Made by a program: the position numbers and the translations under genes. Below, one piece after another: positions 1-8,440 of a stretch of DNA of 64,000 bases (positions are counted from its first letter, which is position 1; every line of letters begins with the position of its first letter). Source of the DNA: Bin55 sp965205965 (GTDB lineage: Bacteria; Pseudomonadota; Gammaproteobacteria; Pseudomonadales; Azotimanducaceae); assembly GCA_965205965.1 (NCBI GenBank), contig CBDBHT010000007.1, forward strand, positions 1,364,001-1,428,000. The letters are read 5' to 3'. The notes under the pieces are model-generated. The model was not told where the DNA came from, did no database searches, and saw only the letters and a program-made list of their open reading frames with translations.

Positions 1-264
1 TTGTAGTAGAAGGCATTTGTTTGTGGAATTTTTATAGTTTGAATCTTTAGATTGGTATTCTATTTTAGCTATGAGAAGGATCTATGGGGACTTGAGTGTA
101 TTTTTAAGGATGATGGTTAGAGGTATGGATGTTGGGTCATAGATAGTAATCCCCCCCCCCCTCTCTTGTTTCACGGACCTTTTCATATGAAGCAGGCATT
201 CCCTACAGTTTATGCACTGCACGGATTCGATCGCTCCGTTTTTAGTCGTTGAAAATCACTCAAT
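1..264. other. AT-rich flank without a recognisable gene
   Basis: No reading frame with recognisable similarity is seen on either strand. The stretch contains an 11-base run of C at 151-161, which is a likely site of length error or phase variation. It ends at the promoter of the tracrRNA. Confidence 0.5.
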
Positions 265-294
265 TTGACAAACTCAATATCCATCCCTCATAAT
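265..294 (+). promoter_or_regulatory. Sigma-70-type promoter of the tracrRNA
   Basis: A perfect -35 box TTGACA (265-270) is followed after 18 bp by CATAAT (289-294), a good -10 box. The expected start is about 301, some 12 bases before the anti-repeat, which is the arrangement expected for a free-standing tracrRNA promoter. Seen directly; transcription is inferred. Confidence 0.7.
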
Positions 295-300
295 TGCTTC

Positions 301-410
301 GTGGTTATCAAAACATAGCCGTTTAGAGATCGAAGACCACCCGTTAACAAGCCCCATTGAGGGCACAAAATCGAATTGACCGGAGTTGCATCTTCGGTCA
401 ATTTGGTGTT
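301..410 (+). ncRNA. tracrRNA of the type II-C CRISPR-Cas9 system
   Basis: Positions about 313-348 are the reverse complement of the CRISPR repeat with a few mismatches (core ATAGCCGTTTAGAGATCGAA is perfect), so this is the anti-repeat. Downstream come two hairpins typical of tracrRNA: a small nexus-like stem GCCC/GGGC (351-364) and a longer stem AATTGACCG/CGGTCAATT (374-402) that may also act as terminator, although no strong T-run follows. Since the anti-repeat is on the plus strand complementary to plus-strand repeats, both RNAs are made from the plus strand, opposite to cas9. The element looks intact. Its family role is to pair with the crRNA repeat, allow RNase III processing and load Cas9. 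Confidence 0.85.
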
Positions 411-461
411 ATTCCGTACTCCAGTTCTGATCCCAAGGTGCCTAGACCCCAACAGCAAGTG

Positions 462-699
462 GTTGCGGCTGGTCTTCGATCTCTAAACGGCTATACTGAA
501 TTTGACAGTTGAATATTAGCTATATAGTTGCGGCTGGTCTTCGATCTCTAAACGGCTATACTCACCATCACTTCGATCTCTAAACGGATGCAAGTGCATG
601 TTGCGGCTGGTCTTCGATCTCTAAACGGCTAGTGGTTGCGGCTGGTCTTCGATCTCTAAACGGCTATACTTGAACCAGTTGCGGCTGGTCTTCGATCTC
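462..699 (+). CRISPR. Short eroded type II-C CRISPR array
   Basis: The unit is a 36-bp repeat beginning GTTGCGGCTGG and ending GGCTATACT. Full copies lie at 462-497, 527-562 and 635-670. A copy lacking the last four bases is at 600-631, a 17-bp internal fragment at 571-587 and a copy cut after 22 bases at 678-699. Only one spacer of normal size exists (498-526, 29 bp). The other intervals are 8, 12, 3 and 7 bases, too short for guides. The 36-bp length, GTTG start and -10-like TATACT at the repeat end fit type II-C. The array is decayed, recombined or mis-assembled. No match to the one spacer was noticed in this window. Confidence 0.85.
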
Positions 700-1108
700 G
701 GTTGTAAGCGTAGGAATTCACAGGTTTTACGGAGGATTTCAACAACAAAAAAAACACATTAATTAATCTAAAATAGTTGGAGTTGCATCGGTTTTTCTGA
801 ACGCTTTTTCCCTCTTTACGACCTGAAAACACAAATGCATTGGCATATTGTCGGTCTGTTATGGTCACGATATGGATGTTACCTTTTGAGGGAAGTTCTC
901 TACGAATTTTATTTACATGTGTTTCCGCTGCTTCTTTGCTTTCGGCGAAGCGAAGATAGACTGAAAATTGTGCCATCTCGAATCCTTGGTCAAGGAGAGC
1001 CTTCCTGAATTTGGTGGCTAACTTACGTTCCTTTTTTGTGCCGACTGGAAGATCGAACATTACATAGAGCCACATCATCCGATACCCACTCAGTGCTTGC
1101 CGATTCAC
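656..1108 (-). CDS. cas2: CRISPR-associated endoribonuclease Cas2, frameshifted near the C-terminus
   Basis: Cas2 is the small subunit of the Cas1-Cas2 spacer integrase. The N-terminal part (MWLYVMFDLPVGTKKERK from about residue 12) is the ferredoxin-like first strand with the conserved Asp of Cas2, followed by the usual body up to FVFSGRKEGK. After that the frame becomes nonsense and runs into the CRISPR repeats until 656. Reading one base over at the run GGGAAAAA (about 805-815) instead gives KKRSEKPMQLQLF and a stop at 768, which is the normal type II Cas2 ending. The true gene is therefore about 768-1108, 113 codons, with one base missing. It starts with GTG, 17 bases after cas1. The shift is either real or a homopolymer sequencing error. 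Confidence 0.85.
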   Translation of the reverse strand: MNRQALSGYRMMWLYVMFDLPVGTKKERKLATKFRKALLDQGFEMAQFSVYLRFAESKEAAETHVNKIRRELPSKGNIHIVTITDRQYANAFVFSGRKEGKSVQKNRCNSNYFRLINVFFLLLKSSVKPVNSYAYNRDRRPAATGSSIAV

Positions 1109-1125
1109 CGTGTGAGTATCTTATA

Positions 1126-2037
1126 TTAGTGATTGAACGGTAGTGCAATTTTGGGAATGGCTAGGGGAAGGTCAAGGGACCGTGTTTCGCCTGCAAAAAA
1201 CCGTGTCATTGAGTAAACCAACCGGTTCATACATACACTTACTGGACTAAATCCATCTGTGGTACGCATATCTAGAGTTAAAACTTTTGCGAGATACGCT
1301 TTTGTATCGCGATAAAGTTTGGTGTCACCTCGTTGAACTAAGTCGTGTACCAAAATATCAACCACGGGCCGAAATGGTTCCATGACATCGTCTGCTAACG
1401 CGAATGAATTCCCTCTCTGTCTATGAGCGATTCCAACACTGGGATGTAAACCTGAAGCCATAACTGCTCGAGCAGATGCGGACCGCAATATTGTGTATCC
1501 ATAATTAAGCAATGAATTAGCTCCAGATGCTAATCGGTTACGTCGGAATGCGGGGCCAAGAAGAATTGGCCAATAGTGTCTAGCAGCTTGCGCTTCGCAA
1601 TTGTTAGGGTCTCCTGACCTAACTCGTTTGGCGAGCTCATCAAACCTAGCGTTACTCTTACCAATGTCCTTTATGGCACTACCTTGGAGTTTGATTTTCG
1701 CTCGAACAATTTCTGACCACATTCTCTTTCGAATCGGCTTAGATGCAGACAATTGATCTGACATCCGGCCGGCTTGTTCGTGATGCCCATCTGCAGTCCA
1801 TAAAAATCCTACGGGATGATGGTTAGCTCCACAAATTACGAGTGGAACGCACCTCTCTGCGAGTGCTACAAGTAGACTATTGCTATACGTGATACCGTGA
1901 GCACTAGCAATTAGCCCCGAGATGTCATCTAGGGGTACTCGCCCCATCTCAGTTTGTTCTTCTTTGATGACTAAAAATCCTCGGTATTTTTCGAGATGCC
2001 GTCCACAATTTTCGATTTCAACGATTCGCCCAATCAA
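1126..2037 (-). CDS. cas1: CRISPR-associated integrase Cas1 (type II)
   Basis: Cas1 is the metal-dependent integrase that, with Cas2, inserts new spacers at the leader end of the array. The 303-residue length is normal for type II. The three active-site residues are visible: Glu148 (in NNCEAQAARHYW), His205 (in VGIAHRQRGN) and Glu220 (in DDVMEPFRP), matching the Glu-His-Glu positions of type II Cas1. Its TTG start overlaps the cas9 stop codon by four bases (TTGA), so the two are translationally coupled. It is the only protein-coding gene of the locus without an obvious lesion. With Cas2 and Cas9 damaged, adaptation is probably lost unless supplied in trans. Confidence 0.92.
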   Translation of the reverse strand: MIGRIVEIENCGRHLEKYRGFLVIKEEQTEMGRVPLDDISGLIASAHGITYSNSLLVALAERCVPLVICGANHHPVGFLWTADGHHEQAGRMSDQLSASKPIRKRMWSEIVRAKIKLQGSAIKDIGKSNARFDELAKRVRSGDPNNCEAQAARHYWPILLGPAFRRNRLASGANSLLNYGYTILRSASARAVMASGLHPSVGIAHRQRGNSFALADDVMEPFRPVVDILVHDLVQRGDTKLYRDTKAYLAKVLTLDMRTTDGFSPVSVCMNRLVYSMTRFFAGETRSLDLPLAIPKIALPFNH

Positions 2038-4637
2038 TTGCAGGTACCTACTCTTTGGACTTGTCCAATTGGGTTCACAACTACTCGTATTGCATGTGCT
2101 TGTTTTAATTTGGAATACGATGTGAATTTATATCGAAACGGGTCCTTGCTGTCTTCATGGCGTTCATTTAACGACCCTCCTTCGTTATGCTTGGCTAATC
2201 TCAATCTGTTTGAAGATGCTTCAAGCCGACAAACTTTGAATATTTCCAATCCCTTACCAAAGTTTGCCTCTATCAAGTCACCATTATGTGCTCGTATAGC
2301 AATTTTTGCCTCTGGATTTTTCAATTGCCACTTTGGAGTGAAATCTGCCTGATTAGCATCAAATACGGAAATACCTTCGCCCTTCCATTCACCGTCAGGC
2401 GTCTCATAAATTTCTATTCGATGGTTGTTGCCTAGAACGTAAGCCTTCCGAAACTTATTGCCGTGCACAATTTCTCGTACATTTCCTTTTTTCTTCAAAA
2501 CTCGAACACGACGCATTCCCGTTCGTTCCGAAAATTCGATAAGAGACTGATTAAGTGGCAGATTTCTATTCTTTCCGTCTTGCACATGTGCTAATAAATC
2601 GTTTCGAATTTGGTTATCTCTAATTCGACGGATCTTGTTCTCAGTCAAACTTTCGACACGTTGGCGGTATACCAAGTTGTATTCCGTACCATTGACTTCC
2701 TCACGAATTAGTCCATAGGCTTTGTTTTCAAGCAATTGTCCCGATGTGGAGCTTGATTCAGGTTGATTTTTCGACAATCCGTGATCTGGTTTATGGCTAA
2801 CGATTAGAGAGTTGACCTTCTCCTCTAATACCGTACGAAAATTTTCAAACGGCGTAGGGAAACTATCCTTGGGAAACAATCGGTCCAGATCAAGCTTTTC
2901 GGCGCGTGCAGATTCTCTCGAAATTCGATTTAACAACCCTATATCAGTACAAGCGACAACGAAAGCATCTATTGCATGATGACGATGATCTTTTCGGTTC
3001 TTGGGTTGACTAGTATTAAAATGAATGTGATCTGGCCATAATAAGCTGTTTAGGCCCCATTTGCCCCGTAGCATGGCCGTCAGTCGGCCAGGTGTGGCAC
3101 TAACGTGCGCACATATATGTTGCAGGTAGGTTCGCGCCAACCTAGACACGTGCTGCGTATCGTGTAATTGGCGTTGCAGGAAGCCAGATTTTTCTCCAAA
3201 TTCAGTCATGGCATCAGGCGCGAATCGCCATGATTTGCCGGGGATCACGCGTTCAGCACGCTCGGCAATTTCCTGCAATCTTTCTCCAGTCCAAGCATCC
3301 GAAGGAGGTCTATTACCCTTTAATTGATTGGAAGAACGTGTGCAAAGAACCTTATTCTGGATACTATCGTCTAGGGTTTTTGAATATGGGAGAATATGAT
3401 CTATTTCAATATTCCCACTGAATAGCGAGTGCATAGGGATTACCTCTCCGCTATAAACGCAAACTCTTTCATGAGCTGGCAGCTCATAATAAAGACGCAT
3501 CCTCAGTCTGTTGCGAGTAGTGTTCTCAAGGCCAATCTTGCGCAGTTCCTCGTCGTACTTGGCGTTCTTTTCTTGGTTTTCCTTATTTTTTTTATTGATT
3601 TCGTTTTTTTGGTTTTTGCTTAGTTTCAATTCGCGTGCTAGCTCAACCACGATCTCTGCGGGTTTTCCGTACTTAACGATGAGCAGATTAATAATTAGTC
3701 GAATTTGATTTAATGCGATATGCACAGTCGGATTTGGTACCCGACCAATTCTTTCTTGACTGTCTTCTGCTGCTGACGGTCGGGAAATGACGTTATTCGG
3801 GAGCACAGACCCATAATAGGGTAATAGTTCTTTCAGTTCAGGCGAATGATGTGAGTGATGCAGCCCAATTCTGTCTACCGATTCATCGTAAGAAAGATAT
3901 CTCTGGTACCGTCCGACATCGTCATGCTCTGCCTCGGTGGATTCATTGCTCATCGCGTCAACCAAATCCCTAATCATTGATCGTCCTAAATGTGCATGAC
4001 CGCTCACTAATTTGACTTCAGAGGTGCATTCAGCTTGCTCTTCGGTCACGTTGAATTGATTAATAATCCAATCGCGTAGTTCGTCATCGTTTTGTATTTG
4101 GATTAGTCTTTCCACGCATTCAATTTTTAAATTGCTTGGAATCTCTTTCCACTTCTTTGCCCCGAATGCTGTTTTGTTCGCGAGCAATCTCGCTGTTTCG
4201 TCTGAAGTAAACCCTTTCCTTTCCGTACGTTCGTAATTTAATCGTGCATCTTCGGGAAGGTTTAACTCTTCTCGTAATTTTGTAAATTCAACCACCCTCG
4301 ACCGTCGCGATTCGAGTAGTGAAACAATTTTGTCGCTCTCTTCGCAAGTCAAATGCCTTTCTTGCATGCCTAGACGAGATATCCTTAGCTGGTTGACATC
4401 CTGCAAGATCCGGAATTTTTGAAACAAGGGATGCGCTTTAGGTACCCTTTCTCCTAAGTCGATATCAAAGCCTAAAGAGCTATCAATATCCTTAGCGGGA
4501 CGAAAAGTACAACGACCGATATCCTGTGGTTTGAGTGGTCGCTGTTGGATGATCAAGTAATTGAGCAGGTTTTGTAACTCATCCGTAAGAATTGTAGGAT
4601 GGAATTGTTTCTGGTACTGGAGTATGTCGTCGCGCAA
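2034..4637 (-). CDS. cas9: Cas9 C-terminal fragment (REC, RuvC-II, HNH, RuvC-III, PAM-interacting)
   Basis: This is the second part of a type II-C Cas9, 867 residues from a TTG at 4637 that probably is not a natural start. In order: REC-like alpha-helical region; RuvC-II with EIVVELARELK (Glu332); HNH with EIDHILPYSKTLDDS and IQNKVLC (Asp413-His414, Asn428); RuvC-III with HRHHAIDAFVVA (His554, Asp557); then the wedge/PAM-interacting domain ending NPIGQVQRVG. All catalytic residues are present. It overlaps the N-terminal fragment out of frame by 59 bases. Compared with Parvibaculum- or Azospirillum-type Cas9 remembered from the family, some 25-35 residues before the QKQFHP motif are missing at the junction, so a deletion plus frameshift is inferred. 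Its stop overlaps the cas1 start. Confidence 0.88.
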   Translation of the reverse strand: MRDDILQYQKQFHPTILTDELQNLLNYLIIQQRPLKPQDIGRCTFRPAKDIDSSLGFDIDLGERVPKAHPLFQKFRILQDVNQLRISRLGMQERHLTCEESDKIVSLLESRRSRVVEFTKLREELNLPEDARLNYERTERKGFTSDETARLLANKTAFGAKKWKEIPSNLKIECVERLIQIQNDDELRDWIINQFNVTEEQAECTSEVKLVSGHAHLGRSMIRDLVDAMSNESTEAEHDDVGRYQRYLSYDESVDRIGLHHSHHSPELKELLPYYGSVLPNNVISRPSAAEDSQERIGRVPNPTVHIALNQIRLIINLLIVKYGKPAEIVVELARELKLSKNQKNEINKKNKENQEKNAKYDEELRKIGLENTTRNRLRMRLYYELPAHERVCVYSGEVIPMHSLFSGNIEIDHILPYSKTLDDSIQNKVLCTRSSNQLKGNRPPSDAWTGERLQEIAERAERVIPGKSWRFAPDAMTEFGEKSGFLQRQLHDTQHVSRLARTYLQHICAHVSATPGRLTAMLRGKWGLNSLLWPDHIHFNTSQPKNRKDHRHHAIDAFVVACTDIGLLNRISRESARAEKLDLDRLFPKDSFPTPFENFRTVLEEKVNSLIVSHKPDHGLSKNQPESSSTSGQLLENKAYGLIREEVNGTEYNLVYRQRVESLTENKIRRIRDNQIRNDLLAHVQDGKNRNLPLNQSLIEFSERTGMRRVRVLKKKGNVREIVHGNKFRKAYVLGNNHRIEIYETPDGEWKGEGISVFDANQADFTPKWQLKNPEAKIAIRAHNGDLIEANFGKGLEIFKVCRLEASSNRLRLAKHNEGGSLNERHEDSKDPFRYKFTSYSKLKQAHAIRVVVNPIGQVQRVGTCN

Positions 4638-5154
4638 GAAATTCCCCTATCGTTCTACAACCTTCGTATTCAAGTTTTTGCTTTAATTCTTGAATGCCCA
4701 TTTTCATTGAGCTTTTTTCGTTGTTATTCGCGTCCGCTATTCGATTGGAGCGATATCCACGCCGCTGATTGATATGAAAGATAGCTCTACCGATCTCGTG
4801 TAATTCAAGTTTCTCGTCTAACGCACGCTGTCTTAGCCAGTACGGATCTAATTTTTCGAGTGCTTTGCGATCACTTTCTTTACGCGGCATCAGGCCGTTT
4901 TCAACGAGTAATGACATAAGGCGATCGCGGCGGCGTACGAAACGAACGCGACGACGGCGGGCACTGCGCGCTATTCTTCTTGAAGCAGCTAACGACGACT
5001 TGCTCGTAGGGTCTCTTCCCGCTTCCTCATTCGGTGTCAGAATACGAACGCCAGCATCAAGTACACCACACGGATTCCCATTTGAATCTAGCTCTATCGC
5101 GCACCAACCAATTGAGTTGCTTCCTAGATCAAGTCCCAATCGATAATTTGACAT
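4579..5154 (-). CDS. cas9: Cas9 N-terminal fragment (RuvC-I and bridge helix)
   Basis: This 191-residue piece carries RuvC-I (GLDLGSNSIGW, catalytic Asp9), the arginine-rich bridge helix (SRRIARSARRRRVRFVRRRD, about 58-77) and the start of the recognition lobe up to TIGEFLARRH, after which 16 residues of out-of-frame sequence lead to a TGA. In intact homologues the LARR motif continues through a stretch rich in Arg and aromatic residues before the QxxxHP motif found at the start of the downstream fragment. The repeated CGACGAC at the junction could be the microhomology at which the deletion formed. ATG start at 5154. Without fusion to the second fragment the RuvC site cannot assemble, so the nuclease is probably inactive. 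A split protein is possible but not supported by the missing residues. Confidence 0.88.
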   Translation of the reverse strand: MSNYRLGLDLGSNSIGWCAIELDSNGNPCGVLDAGVRILTPNEEAGRDPTSKSSLAASRRIARSARRRRVRFVRRRDRLMSLLVENGLMPRKESDRKALEKLDPYWLRQRALDEKLELHEIGRAIFHINQRRGYRSNRIADANNNEKSSMKMGIQELKQKLEYEGCRTIGEFLARRHTPVPETIPSYNSYG

Positions 5155-5999
5155 GTTACTTTCAGTGTTTGAAATTATGTAATGACACTATCATAAAACA
5201 TTAATGTCATATTAGCGTGAGAGGCATAGTTGATAGATGGCATTGCTAAGTGCCAAGCGAAACATCCAATTTCAGGTGTCGAGCTGTCGTCTGAAAACTT
5301 TAAAGAGTGTCGTTGTAAATTTTTTGCTCGTCGTATTCGGATAGCTGGAGAATCTTTGATTTACCAGCTTAGCGTTCTTTTCCGGACAATGAGACGGTAG
5401 TGAAGTAATAAGATACGGCTGGTACGTCTCACATGCGATGGTCTTACACTATATCGTAGAAGGATCGCAAATTGACCAACATATCTTTCGTGATAGATTA
5501 AATACTTGAATGTGCTCGGTGTTGTAAGTACTCGTAACGGTGAAGGTCGTTCAAATCATATTTGTTTTGCTTGAGCCTTGATTGAGCATGGTGCTGTACG
5601 CTTGGGTTGGTAGGAGTGGCTAGGAACAGTTCAAGTGTATTGCGTTTTGGCATGCGTGACTGTATAAAAAATTACATGTGTTAGCATTCAGAGTATGGTG
5701 ATTGTTCACTAACTGCTTCTCTATCCTGGTTTTCGTCCGATGCGAAATGAACTACTGTTGGAGAATAAGCGGTAATTTCCAGTGAGCAAATGTCTGGATA
5801 CTGGCAGTATGTTCAAGGGATGGGTGTACATCTCTTTAATTTAACTAAATTTTCCAACTCCAATTTGATGACGTGTCCCAATTTATATAGCCCGGAAAAT
5901 GACAAAAGTTCGCGAAAACCATAGACCGAAAACAGCCAAAAATCCTATTAAAACTAGCAGTTCACAACTCGCTGGAAATTACTGGAGAATAAGCCCCTT
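5155..5999. other. Long intergenic region upstream of cas9
   Basis: About 845 bp with no convincing reading frame. The cas9 promoter should lie within the first 100 bases (minus-strand TATGAT near 5195 is a weak -10 candidate). The rest looks like eroded sequence. A ribosome-binding GGAG just upstream of 6000 belongs to the next gene. Confidence 0.4.
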
Positions 6000-6776
6000 A
6001 TGTTGATTCAACGTGCTTCGAGAATACTAATATTCTCTAGCTTTGGTTCGGTCTTGGCTTTTTCACTATCCGCTCAAGGAGAACCCAATGGCTTCTTTAT
6101 TGGGACGTACGGTAGTCTCAGTTCGATAGAAACAATCTATAAGCAGACTGTAGACAATCGTGAACAAAAACTTCACGACAGCGACACTGCTGAAGATACG
6201 CCAGTAACGATCAATGCATTCATCGGCTATCGTGCAAATTTAGGCGACGAAAGTTCGTATTGGTCAGCTCAAGCTGAGATTGCACTGGGCTCCCCAGATA
6301 TAGAAGGTGCGCTAACAGGCGTTAGAGAATCGGTTGGATGCAACCTCATGGGTGAAAGTTGTCCCGAGACATGGGCATTGAGATCTGAAAGCGAGATTGG
6401 TCTGACGATTAAATACGGTTTGTATGTAAGCGCGTTCGGAACACTGGAGCTGTCGCCATTTATCCTCGCTGGTGTAAGACAATCTAAAGCTGAATTAGTG
6501 GCTAGATTTCGGGGCTGTTTCTTGCCTGATGTTTGCGAAGAAGACCAGTTTGAATCCGCCAGCTTTACGAGAAATCCCAAGCTTATGGCTTGGACTGCCG
6601 GAGCGGGTCTTGGATTTTCGTTGACCGGTCGAACTGGTTTGCAAATTGACGCGCGATACACGGACTACCTAGAGGACGAATGGGTCACCGACCTTCCGGA
6701 GCAGGGAGTAAAAGGGCCGGCTAGTGTGTCATCAAGCAAAACAAGTCTGAACGTGAGCTTGGTACGCTACTTTTAA
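6000..6776 (+). CDS. Outer-membrane beta-barrel protein
   Basis: A 258-residue secreted protein: an N-terminal signal peptide (about 1-27, hydrophobic stretch followed by SLSAQG) and then alternating strands such as FFIGTYGSL and YWSAQAEIALG. The C-terminus ends in the aromatic residue of NVSLVRYF, the usual BAM recognition signal. The pattern GAGLGFSLTGRTGLQIDARYTDY is typical of OmpA-like/opacity-type barrels. GGAG about 12 bases before the ATG supports the start. It stands alone between two intergenic gaps. Four cysteines in two pairs (CNLMGESC and CFLPDVC) may form loop disulfides. Substrate or adhesion role unknown. Confidence 0.75.
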   Translation: MLIQRASRILIFSSFGSVLAFSLSAQGEPNGFFIGTYGSLSSIETIYKQTVDNREQKLHDSDTAEDTPVTINAFIGYRANLGDESSYWSAQAEIALGSPDIEGALTGVRESVGCNLMGESCPETWALRSESEIGLTIKYGLYVSAFGTLELSPFILAGVRQSKAELVARFRGCFLPDVCEEDQFESASFTRNPKLMAWTAGAGLGFSLTGRTGLQIDARYTDYLEDEWVTDLPEQGVKGPASVSSSKTSLNVSLVRYF

Positions 6777-7219
6777 CTTCAAGATATATGACCATGACCT
6801 TTTGCGAGTTGGCGTGAGCACCGTAACAAAACCCTTTCACTTTGTCGGGCAAAGGATCGTGCACTGTGGCCACCTCCACCAGCAGTCGAGACGGTAGTTG
6901 TCCTTCTCACCAGCGACCGGTCGTCTCGAGACGTGCTTCATCCGTGCCAAAGCGGGGGCCTACCAAGCCAAAAATCCATCGTTTCTTGCTGCATCAAGAT
7001 GTTCCATTTCAGTCATTAAGCATGATTTACTATGATGAACTACGATAGGATTATAAGAACATTGTATATACAATGTGATAAAGTGGATGAGTATGTTTTA
7101 TAAGATGTAAGAAATAAACGACTATGGTGCAGCTTGGAGAAATTAAATTTTAGAACTCAATGACCAGTGGGCGATTCTGCAAAATTCTCCCAGGCATCAG
7201 AGGGAGTCCAGAGTTTTCA
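6777..7219. other. Intergenic region, nothing recognised
   Basis: About 440 bp between two genes that converge on it. Only short unconvincing frames are present. No clear rho-independent terminator (stem plus T-run) was found. Confidence 0.4.
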
Positions 7220-8440
7220 TTACAGAGAAGAAAAGGGTAGTGAACTGGCTTCGGGTCCAAGAGGGAGTTCCGTATCTCCTGGATGTACTATATAACCTGG
7301 TATTGCTGCATCTTGCATGTCGTGCATAAACGATTTGATCCCTGAAGCCATTCTTGGATGTGGCGTAGCCGAAAGTTTTACTTCTAATGGCACGACCTTA
7401 TTGCGTGTTCCGACTACGAAATCCACCTCTTTCCCGGTACTCGTTCTCCAAAAATATACCTGTGGTTCTATTCCTTGATGCACTGACGTACGTATGATTT
7501 CTGAGAGTACTGCAGTTTCCATAATCGCTCCACCCATTGGTCCTAAGGCCGCATGCTCAGGGTCCTTGATACCCGAAAGGTAACAGAGTGTGCCTACATC
7601 CATGAAGTACATTTTCGGAGTTTTAACCAACCTCTTTTTGATGTTGGTAAAATATGGGCGGAGTATCATGACTTGGTAGCTAGCCTCAAGTACCGTGAGC
7701 CATGCTTTGACGGTGTTTAGAGCAATACCAAGATCGCGAGCAATATCCGCTAGATTCAGAAGTTGAGCAGACCGTGCCGCTAATACGCGAATAAGACTCT
7801 GAAATTGCGTTAGATCCCCAACTTGTCGCAGGGTGCGCACGTCTCTCTCAAGATACGTTTGCACGTAGCTTGCATGCCAAAGATTTAAATCTCTATCCGG
7901 TTCGACAACGAGCTCAGGGTATCCCCCACGAATGAAGTCTTTCCACATCTCGTCGAAATTTAGGGACGATATTGATTGTGTAGAGTCAGCTCGTTCCCAG
8001 CGGATTGCAAGTTCCGGTTGAAGCTCGATTTCTCTTCGAGAAAGCGGTAACAACTTAAGAACGGCGGCACGCCCCGCTAATGATTCGGATATGTTTTCAT
8101 TCAGTAAAAGATTCTGAGATCCAGTTAGAAGGTATTGGCCATTTTCTTGACGGTCCTCTTCAATGATTTGTTTGATGTATGGAAGGAGCGTTGGTGCGTG
8201 TTGGACTTCATCAAAAATAACGGGGCTAGAGAATTTTTTTAGAAAACTTCGAGGGTCTTCCGATGCGCTTATGCGAATATCAGGCTGGTCAAGTGAGACG
8301 TACCTAAATCTTTCACCAAATAGTTGTCGTAGGAGTGTAGTCTTCCCAGACTGCCTCGGACCGGTCAAAAAAACGACGGGAAATTCTGAAACGGCTTTCT
8401 TGAGAACCGGCTCTAATGAGCGACTGATGTACTTGTTCAT
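7220..8440 (-). CDS. AAA-family ATPase with DUF4143 domain
   Basis: 406 residues. The N-terminal AAA_14 domain has Walker A GPRQSGKTT (27-35), Walker B VIFDEVQ (about 74-80) and the sensor motif YLLTGSQN (about 104-111). The C-terminal half has the DUF4143 signature: a helix-turn-helix-like segment (LADIARDLGIALNTVKAWLTVLE), the YFMDVGTLCYLSG motif and a nuclease-like end (YFWRTSTGKEVDFVV and PLEVKLSA) with conserved Asp, Glu and Lys. Such proteins are common and often mobile in bacteria. They have been suggested to be NTP-dependent nucleases or toxin-like, but the function is not established. Complete and monocistronic. Confidence 0.85.
   Translation of the reverse strand: MNKYISRSLEPVLKKAVSEFPVVFLTGPRQSGKTTLLRQLFGERFRYVSLDQPDIRISASEDPRSFLKKFSSPVIFDEVQHAPTLLPYIKQIIEEDRQENGQYLLTGSQNLLLNENISESLAGRAAVLKLLPLSRREIELQPELAIRWERADSTQSISSLNFDEMWKDFIRGGYPELVVEPDRDLNLWHASYVQTYLERDVRTLRQVGDLTQFQSLIRVLAARSAQLLNLADIARDLGIALNTVKAWLTVLEASYQVMILRPYFTNIKKRLVKTPKMYFMDVGTLCYLSGIKDPEHAALGPMGGAIMETAVLSEIIRTSVHQGIEPQVYFWRTSTGKEVDFVVGTRNKVVPLEVKLSATPHPRMASGIKSFMHDMQDAAIPGYIVHPGDTELPLGPEASSLPFSSL

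Noticed and set aside
151..161. 11-C run as a phase-variation switch
   Set aside because: No gene or promoter is placed to be switched. Equally explained by polymerase or basecalling error.
6842..7048. 68-residue plus-strand frame after the outer-membrane protein
   Set aside because: Low-complexity Ser/Arg-rich start, no recognisable domain.
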